Of a DNA stretch of 36,326 nucleotides, positions 30,641-36,326 are shown one piece after another. The stretch is from Asterionellopsis glacialis (Eukaryota > Bacillariophyta > Plagiogrammaphyceae > Rhaphoneidales > Asterionellopsidaceae): positions 35,644 through 71,969 of the forward strand of contig WKLE02001558.1 in NCBI GenBank assembly GCA_014885115.2. Reading direction: 5' to 3'. The position numbers and the translations under genes are program-made. Position 1 is the stretch's first letter. Each line of letters begins with the position of its first letter. Under the pieces are notes generated by a model. It saw nothing but the letters and a program-made list of their open reading frames with translations, was not told the DNA's origin and did no database searches.

Positions 30641-31300
30641 CTAGCATGCGTCTAAACTGTAATGGAAGCCAATAATCTCATCCGTGTGATCAAAAGCGAC
30701 TCCCAGACCGTGTTCCTCCTCTATGGGACCGGTTTCAAAGTTGAACCAGAACTTGTAGCCTCGCCAAAAAGATCCCGATCTATCAGAGTCGATCATGATG
30801 AGAGTGCAAAGCTTGGTGATTGCCGCGACATCCTCGGCGCTTTTCGGCATTGATTGCTCGTCAAAATCTTCCTTTACGGCATCAATGTTGTTGCACCACC
30901 AGCAGCCACTGCTGCCGCTGTCTGTCTTCCTTCGTTTGCTGGGCCGCTTTCCGATTCCATTCCATTCGTTCCAGAACTGACGAGCCACCTCAAGGCGCAG
31001 AGACTCATGCCGCTCGAGAATGTCAGTACAGGATGCAACGAGCTCCGGAGAAGGAATTGGAGGAGCCTCAGTCTCCCAGTCGTAGTTCTCGTTTCCTTCT
31101 TGAAAGTCCTCCTTCATTCGAAACTCCATTCCAAGACCGTCCTCGCGGTCGTCTCGGAGAATCCACGAGTAAGATTCTTCCTCCATATAAAAGGTTCCCC
31201 ACGTCGGATGGCGCCAGTACCATGCATCATCAGCGAAGTTGTCCTCTTCTGGCTTCCAGATTTCGCCAGTGTGGACAGCTTGCGTTTGGGTTCCCGTCAT
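30641..31300 (-). CDS. GC-rich orphan ORF, 219 aa
   Basis: The first ATG is at 31300; the frame extends 13 codons further upstream without ATG. The 219-aa product is rich in Trp, Glu and Asp. It contains 'DDAWYWRHPTWGTFYMEEES', 'YSWILRDDREDGLGMEFRM', a Lys/Arg patch (GKRPSKRRKTD), 'GCWWCNNID' and a C-terminal segment 'LIMIDSDRSGSFWRGYKFWF'. I recognise no family and no signal peptide. Hand counts of four 60-nt lines inside it give 52-58% GC, against 37-40% in sampled lines of the two flanking genes. The right edge is sharp (33% at 31321-31380). The composition could reflect transfer, a recent insertion or strong expression. It is divergent from the MRD1-like gene by 270 nt and convergent with the hydrolase. 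Confidence 0.6.
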   Translation of the reverse strand: MTGTQTQAVHTGEIWKPEEDNFADDAWYWRHPTWGTFYMEEESYSWILRDDREDGLGMEFRMKEDFQEGNENYDWETEAPPIPSPELVASCTDILERHESLRLEVARQFWNEWNGIGKRPSKRRKTDSGSSGCWWCNNIDAVKEDFDEQSMPKSAEDVAAITKLCTLIMIDSDRSGSFWRGYKFWFNFETGPIEEEHGLGVAFDHTDEIIGFHYSLDAC

Positions 31301-31570
31301 GGTGATGGTAACGATGGCAACAACAAGTCGAAATTCCAAAGTTTAAAGTATTTGTGTGAAAGTATCTTTTTCTGCGCGATGGTGCGCGTGTATTGATTTG
31401 GGCCAGTCATGCTTTTTCTGCTTTTCTCACTCTCCCCGGGAGCCTGTCGAGATGCAGCTTTTTGTTTTTGTTCCTTCAACAAGATAACAACGTTCAAGCG
31501 TGGGCGGACGACCAACACCCGATAGAACGGCAATAAAATATAAGAGTCCTTTCAATCGTTGATATCTAAA
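31301..31570. promoter_or_regulatory. Divergent promoter interval
   Basis: 270 nt between the ATGs of the orphan (-) and the MRD1-like gene (+). It must contain both promoters unless the orphan is not transcribed. I see no clear TATA box. Confidence 0.4.
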
Positions 31571-34180
31571 ATGACAGAGGCGAAACGCTCTGATGATAAA
31601 GCTTCTTACGATGAACCTGTGACAACTCGTGTTTGTATAAAGAATGTTCCTATAAAGTTTACGGAACAAAAGTTGACCGAGCATCTTTGTTCTTCCATCA
31701 AAGACACTCTTGTGGTGACAGATTGTCGAATTTTGAAAACAAAAGATGGTAGAAGTCGTAAACTTGCATTTGTTGGATTCAAGACGCCTGAGATGGCACA
31801 TGCTGTCATCAAACGATTACATAATACGTACGCACAAACGTCCAAGCTATCCATCGAGGCAGCCTTTTCGAAAAAAAGTGACCAAGAAGAAAAGCAACAA
31901 CATCGTCCTTGGTCAAAACATTCAGTAGGATCGTCTCGTTATGAGGAAGCGAAGAAAAAGGCAGAGAAAAACGAACAGGATGCGGATCCCGACAAAAATG
32001 TTAAAAGTACAAAACAAAAGAAGAAAACAAATGATACTGACGAACCAGACCACGTGCAGAAGCGAAAACAGGAATTTCTTGCCGCCATGGGTATTAGCAC
32101 CGAGTCGTCCACAAAACGGAAGTTTTGGTCAAACGATGATGGCGTTGAAGTTAACGAGAAGCAAGAAGAGGACACTGCTGAGAGTAGTTCTGATGACGAG
32201 TCTGATAGTGATACAGTTATGAGTGATGCTGATTCTGTTGACAGTGGCGGGGAGGGTGCCGACGTAATGCTATCTACCTCCAAGGCAAAAAAAAAACCTG
32301 CTGGTGCTGTAATGTCCGATTTGGACTTTTTGCGGTCCAAAAAGACTTCTGTTGACGACTTGACGGATGAGGAAGAAGACGTAGATGGAGATGCACCTGG
32401 GGTCAACCAAAAGGACAACCGAGAGGAATCGAGTGACAGCTCTACCTCCTCAAGTAGTAGTGACAGCAGTAGTGGAGATGACAACAGCGAAGTTGACACC
32501 AAAGAAAACCAAGAAAAAGAAAGAGCCAAATCAAACGACAGCGGCGATGATGAAGAGGAGGAGCAGAAAGACTCTGATGCTGTTGCACCCAATCGTCTCT
32601 TTGTACGAAATCTGCCATTTGCCTCCACGGAAGAGGAACTTCGGGAGCTATTTTCTTCGTTTGGGACTGTTTTAGAATGCCACATCCCAGTTGACGATCA
32701 AAAACGAAATAAAGGGTTTGCATTTGTCACCCTTGATTCGAGTGACACTGCGAGTCGTGCGCGTTATAGGTTAGATGGTGCCGACTTTCAAGGCAGGCTC
32801 CTACACATTTTGCCGGCACGACATGGACCTATTGCAGATGATGTAATGAATGATCCAAATCTAACATACAAGCAGAAGATGGAACTGCAGCGTAAAAAAG
32901 ATGCACAAAATTCTACTCAGGGAGCAAATGCAAGTTTCGTACGAGGAGATGCTGTAATAGATAATCTAAGTGAAAGGCTAGGGTTGAAAAAAGGGGATAT
33001 TTTGAACGTGAAAGATGGACTAACATCTGGTGATGCAGCAGTTCGACTTGCTCTCGGTGAAACACACATTATCGAAGAGAACCGGAAATATTTTCTTGAG
33101 CATGGTATTGACATGGAAGCTTTGGTGTCCGCCAAAGGAGAGCAGAATGCGTCAAACAAACGTAGCTCGTCTTCCATTTTGGTTAAAAATCTTCCTTTTG
33201 ATACGGCGCACGAAGATTTGACAAAACTTTTTCATGGCGTTAAAGGAGACCCGCCAGTACGTATCCTGCTTCCACCATCTAGAACGATCGCCCTTGTGGA
33301 CTACTCTCACTCGGTAGATGCACGGAGAGCATTTAAGAAGCTTGCCTACAAGAGATTCAAGCATGTACCACTGTATTTAGAGTGGGCACCGGTTAGTGCA
33401 GCTACAGGGGATTCCAAGAAATCTCTTGATCGAGTTGAACATGCAGAGAAGTCAAGATCGAGTGAATCGAATGTAGACCAAAAAGACGATGAGGAAGACG
33501 ATGCCGTGAATACTGCAGCATCAGGGGTGTCGCATACAATCTATATCAAAAACCTCAATTTTTCCACCACTGAAGACAGACTACAAACGGTGTTTTCCAA
33601 ACATGTTAGCAAAGTCCTTGCAGTCAAAATTCCCCAAAAAGTGGTTCCTCTCCAAAAATCTGACGCATCTGAAACTACAAGAACATTGTCTATGGGATTT
33701 GGATTTGTTGAATGTGATTCTGAAGCATCAATGCGAAAGGCCATCAAAGCTTTGCAAGGTACAGTGGTTGATGGTCATGCCTTGGAGCTGAAGCGCTCTA
33801 CAAAGATAGTCGCGGAAAAGAAAAGTACAGGAACTACACCGGCCAACACAAAGAATACAAAATTGATGGTTCGGAACGTCCCATTTCAGGCTACACGGAA
33901 GGAAATTCTCAAACTATTTGGTTCCTTTGGTCAATTGAAGAAAGTTCGTCTACCCAAGAAATTTGATGGGACCCATCGTGGTTTTGCATTTGTTGAGTTC
34001 CTCACAGCTCAAGAGGCCTTGTCAGCAATGAATGCACTTTCAAGAACACATCTGTACGGTCGTCACTTGGTACTTGAGTGGGCAAGTGACAAGGATGATT
34101 TGGACACCTTACGAGAAAAGGCCAAGCGTGATATTGTTGCATCTGAAAAACCCAAGAACAAAAAGATTCGGTTTGAATAA
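31571..34180 (+). CDS. MRD1: Mrd1/RBM19-type ribosome biogenesis factor with five RRMs
   Basis: This 869-aa single-exon protein starts at the ATG at 31571. RRM1 (about 18-103) has 'TRVCIKNVPIKFTEQKL' and 'LAFVGFKT'. A Lys-rich then very acidic Ser/Asp linker spans about 120-335. RRM2 (341-418) has 'RLFVRNLPFASTEEEL' and 'KGFAFVTL'. A conserved linker 'GDAAVRLALGETHIIEENRK' precedes RRM3 (about 534-607, 'SILVKNLPF', with an atypical second motif 'TIALVDYS'). RRM4 (about 654-738) has 'TIYIKNLNF' and 'GFGFVECD', and RRM5 (763-839) has 'KLMVRNVPF' and 'RGFAFVEF'. Five RRMs in this order, plus the DAAVRLALGET linker, match yeast Mrd1 and animal RBM19. Those act in the nucleolus in 18S pre-rRNA processing and U3 snoRNP function. 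The basic C-terminus (EKPKNKKIRFE) fits nucleolar retention. No missing motif is seen. Confidence 0.93.
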   Translation: MTEAKRSDDKASYDEPVTTRVCIKNVPIKFTEQKLTEHLCSSIKDTLVVTDCRILKTKDGRSRKLAFVGFKTPEMAHAVIKRLHNTYAQTSKLSIEAAFSKKSDQEEKQQHRPWSKHSVGSSRYEEAKKKAEKNEQDADPDKNVKSTKQKKKTNDTDEPDHVQKRKQEFLAAMGISTESSTKRKFWSNDDGVEVNEKQEEDTAESSSDDESDSDTVMSDADSVDSGGEGADVMLSTSKAKKKPAGAVMSDLDFLRSKKTSVDDLTDEEEDVDGDAPGVNQKDNREESSDSSTSSSSSDSSSGDDNSEVDTKENQEKERAKSNDSGDDEEEEQKDSDAVAPNRLFVRNLPFASTEEELRELFSSFGTVLECHIPVDDQKRNKGFAFVTLDSSDTASRARYRLDGADFQGRLLHILPARHGPIADDVMNDPNLTYKQKMELQRKKDAQNSTQGANASFVRGDAVIDNLSERLGLKKGDILNVKDGLTSGDAAVRLALGETHIIEENRKYFLEHGIDMEALVSAKGEQNASNKRSSSSILVKNLPFDTAHEDLTKLFHGVKGDPPVRILLPPSRTIALVDYSHSVDARRAFKKLAYKRFKHVPLYLEWAPVSAATGDSKKSLDRVEHAEKSRSSESNVDQKDDEEDDAVNTAASGVSHTIYIKNLNFSTTEDRLQTVFSKHVSKVLAVKIPQKVVPLQKSDASETTRTLSMGFGFVECDSEASMRKAIKALQGTVVDGHALELKRSTKIVAEKKSTGTTPANTKNTKLMVRNVPFQATRKEILKLFGSFGQLKKVRLPKKFDGTHRGFAFVEFLTAQEALSAMNALSRTHLYGRHLVLEWASDKDDLDTLREKAKRDIVASEKPKNKKIRFE

Positions 34181-34323
34181 GGTTTTTTAAAATGGCTCGG
34201 GTTCCTTTTTTGCTTTTAAGATTATAATTTCAAATAAGATTCTTTGTTAGTAAAAGCGTATTTTATGTTAATGGTACAGTTCTATATTTCACAGATAATT
34301 GGGAAGACTCAATGTGGTCTTTC

Positions 34324-35001
34324 TTAAAGATATTGTTTGGATATTTCAAAAGTTGGGGTTTCTTGCAAAATTCTGGATAATGTCTGTCCACCTCCACAAT
34401 ACCGAGACAATTTACTTGTCTTCGATTTTGGCAGTAGACTAATAATTGTTTGTTCTCGTTTCTTTTCTGCCATAACTAGTTGATCCAGTGGTTGGAACTG
34501 TTGAAGACGTCGAACACGTTGAAAGGCATCTAATTTTTGGGGTCTCTTGCGCCTTGATTTAGTTGCTTCGTAGATTTCAATATCGACTTGGTATTCTTCC
34601 TGGTGATCCCAGCCTAATTGGAGAGGTAGACCAACTTTTACGGTGGGATTGTCCCCAACAATGACAGGGTGCTCGCGTATGCCTACAGCGCCAAAACGTA
34701 GCTGCTTCTTCTCTGGTAAAACAATAGGATCTAGAGGGCAGTAACGGAATAAATCATCAATGGCGTCGCCAAGTGATTTATTTTTGGTTGGTAAACATTC
34801 CATATTGATTGGATTCAAATCAGTCTCATTGTCAATGAAACCGAGTTTACTTGTAGTGCAATCTGGTGTAGGCAGGCTGCAGTGAAGAGGGCTACAAGTT
34901 TCTTGCCATTGTGATGTGTTATCAACTTTCTTATTACTTTTGCAAGCAGATACTGTTGAAGACTTGGAGATTTCTCGAGTGAATTCAGGGTAAGAGATCA
35001 T
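34324..35001 (-). CDS. Diatom-type hypothetical protein with RFG-x-V-x-IREH...GDNP block
   Basis: The ATG at 35001 gives 225 aa in one exon. Residues 1-95 are Ser/Thr/Asn-rich with scattered Cys and no domain I recognise. Residues about 101-155 hold 'LRFGAVGIREHPVIVGDNPT', then 'GLPLQLGWDHQEE' and 'IEIYEATKSRRKRPQ'. I recall this block from many predicted proteins of diatoms and related algae, usually as a C-terminal module of unknown function, so it is a good lineage marker. The rest is basic and helical ('FQRVRRLQQFQPLDQLV'), with no signal peptide or membrane segment. It converges with the MRD1-like gene, 143 nt between stops. Confidence 0.75.
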   Translation of the reverse strand: MISYPEFTREISKSSTVSACKSNKKVDNTSQWQETCSPLHCSLPTPDCTTSKLGFIDNETDLNPINMECLPTKNKSLGDAIDDLFRYCPLDPIVLPEKKQLRFGAVGIREHPVIVGDNPTVKVGLPLQLGWDHQEEYQVDIEIYEATKSRRKRPQKLDAFQRVRRLQQFQPLDQLVMAEKKREQTIISLLPKSKTSKLSRYCGGGQTLSRILQETPTFEISKQYL

Positions 35002-36326
35002 CGTTACGAGAGTCGGGAGAAGCCGATGTAGTAATGATGAGGCGAAGGGGATAATGATGAGGCGAAGAGGAAGAACTTCGCGTTAGGGATCTTGAAATCC
35101 AAGGTTACTCACGGCTTTCTACTTTTTATGTGAAACTTCGCTTGAAATCCATGAACAAGATGATGACCGTCTTGGTGAGTGTGGAGAAAACAAATGGGGA
35201 AGAGAAAATTCTTCCTTTGCTGTACCAACCAGTACCAGTTAGACGTTTCCGTAATAAACACTTGTTTCCAGGAATGACCTTGGGCAGTTAGCGTTTTTAG
35301 CTCTTAAGTAATCAGTCTTGATCACTCGTTAGTAAAGAAAGTATGGACACGTAGCTGGTAAACGAAAAGGAAAATACGACATTCGATACCTAACAAAAAA
35401 AGTTTTAGTACTTTCTGTACCAAGTTGTAATGTACTTACCATTTACTATTTCTCAATCCAAAAGAATGCAAATATGGCAATAGGATATAATATATGTGCT
35501 CACGTCAGGAGTGATACATTGAGGTCACGTGAGGTTAATTATAATTGTACAACTATTGTTATTCAACTTGAGCATATATTTTAATATTACCTTGAATGAT
35601 AGTTTACACAAATAGAAAATTTCGTAGCCCAATCAAAACAAAGTTTTTGTGGTCCTCCAATTTTTCGTCAAAAAATTCTTAATTGACTTTTCTGTACCAC
35701 AGTCACTGGTTGAATTGATCTTTCAGAAAGATGGTGTTCTTATTTAAGAAACAGCACCTCATTTCTGAGCTGTATCACCTGACATAATCTTCCAGGTATC
35801 ACTGTCATAATATGTCTGATGACTAAAACACATGATAACCACTTTATACTCCTAAATAGAAATACAGGTACCAGGTAAAGTTTGCTTACTACTGTACCTT
35901 ACTAGAGCAGACGGAATCAAAAATTGGCATTTTGGATTTCGATTGACATCGATATTGATATTAGAGTAGTTTTAAAAGTTTACTCAGGCTTTAGAAAGAC
36001 TGCACAGACGGATTTTTAAACAAAGATTGATATGTTACCTGTATAGTTTTCTCTCTGAATTTCTCACAAACGGGCATCAATTGACAACCTGATGTCTGAT
36101 GCCATCCTAGAGTCTAGGTCCTAGATTGATGAGTGGCAGGCATACTGGAAAAGTCTAAATAACTGTCAATTGGGAGTACTAACTAGATGCTTGTTTTGCA
36201 GCAACATTTTATGCAACTCTGGAAGTAAAGAAATGCATTTGCTCCAATACATTTTACATGTACACTTGCACTATGCTGCAACAAATTTGAAAAGTAGTAT
36301 TGAAAATGTTTGAAAAGGAAGTAGAT
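35002..36326. other. Gene-free end of the window
   Basis: 1.3 kb upstream of the GDNP-block gene. It holds a 20-nt tandem duplication near the start codon and GTAC-type words at 35865-35900 (ACAGGTACCAGGTA). No coding region or RNA gene is supported. Confidence 0.5.
35032..35071. repeat. 20-nt tandem duplication
   Basis: TAATGATGAGGCGAAGGGGA (35032-35051) is followed directly by a copy differing at one base (35052-35071). It starts 31 nt upstream of the ATG of the GDNP-block gene, so it probably lies in the 5' UTR or core promoter. Confidence 0.75.

Noticed and set aside
31939..32685. Long minus-strand ORF of 248 codons inside the MRD1-like gene
   Set aside because: It is the antisense shadow of the Ser/Asp-rich linker, which reads as Ser/Phe/Leu runs; the plus strand holds clear RRMs.

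Overview
The window is nuclear DNA of a photosynthetic eukaryote, most likely a diatom. Four things support this. (1) There are short GT-AG spliceosomal introns, mostly 78-126 nt, in seven genes. (2) One protein has a signal peptide followed by a plastid-import-type 'AF' motif. (3) One protein carries a conserved block (RFG-x-V-x-IREH...GDNP) that I recall from many diatom predicted proteins. (4) Genes are separated by AT-rich spacers on both strands with no operon logic. Hand-counted stretches are about 37-40% GC. The species cannot be named from the sequence alone. No rRNA, tRNA, CRISPR array or intact transposon was found.

Layout. 3-968 (+) is a UQCC1/CBP3-type complex III assembly chaperone with a C-terminal WW motif. 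1438-2598 (-) is an HMG-box protein. 4076-8021 (+) joins a ZFC3H1/Red1-type CCCH zinc finger to a C-terminal leucine-rich-repeat domain. 8199-9014 (-) is a twin CX9C mitochondrial protein of the CHCHD2/Mix17 family. 9381-9563 (-) is a possible small ORF with a CRE-like site and TATA-like box upstream. 10787-12259 (+) is an aldo/keto reductase. 12544-13992 (-) is a signal-peptide-bearing, Lys/Gln-rich protein with two DUF4168-like segments. 14972-17128 (+) is a SAMHD1-type dNTP triphosphohydrolase. 17345-20185 (-) is a three-exon orphan protein of 884 aa. 20825-21286 (-) is a small putative plastid protein. 22090-23597 (+) is a six-exon secreted Cys-rich protein ending in PTAA repeats. 23598-26562 is a 3-kb gene-free stretch with degenerate tandem repeats and two CRE-like sites. 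26563-27276 (+) is an acidic orphan protein. 28262-30133 (+) is a membrane-anchored SGNH/GDSL hydrolase. 30641-31300 (-) is an orphan ORF of clearly higher GC. 31571-34180 (+) is the five-RRM ribosome-biogenesis factor Mrd1/RBM19. 34324-35001 (-) is a diatom-type hypothetical protein, and 35002-36326 is gene-free.

The genes look like independent housekeeping and lineage-specific loci, not parts of one pathway. I see no convincing new multi-gene system. The best leads are single-gene oddities: the zinc finger-LRR fusion, the SAMHD1 homologue with Cys-rich insert and cell-cycle-type short motifs, the Lys-rich secreted DUF4168-like protein, the GC-rich orphan, and a recurrent family of GTAC-core inverted repeats in noncoding DNA. 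ATG starts and exon joins were worked out by hand from codon phase and splice-site consensus, without transcript data.
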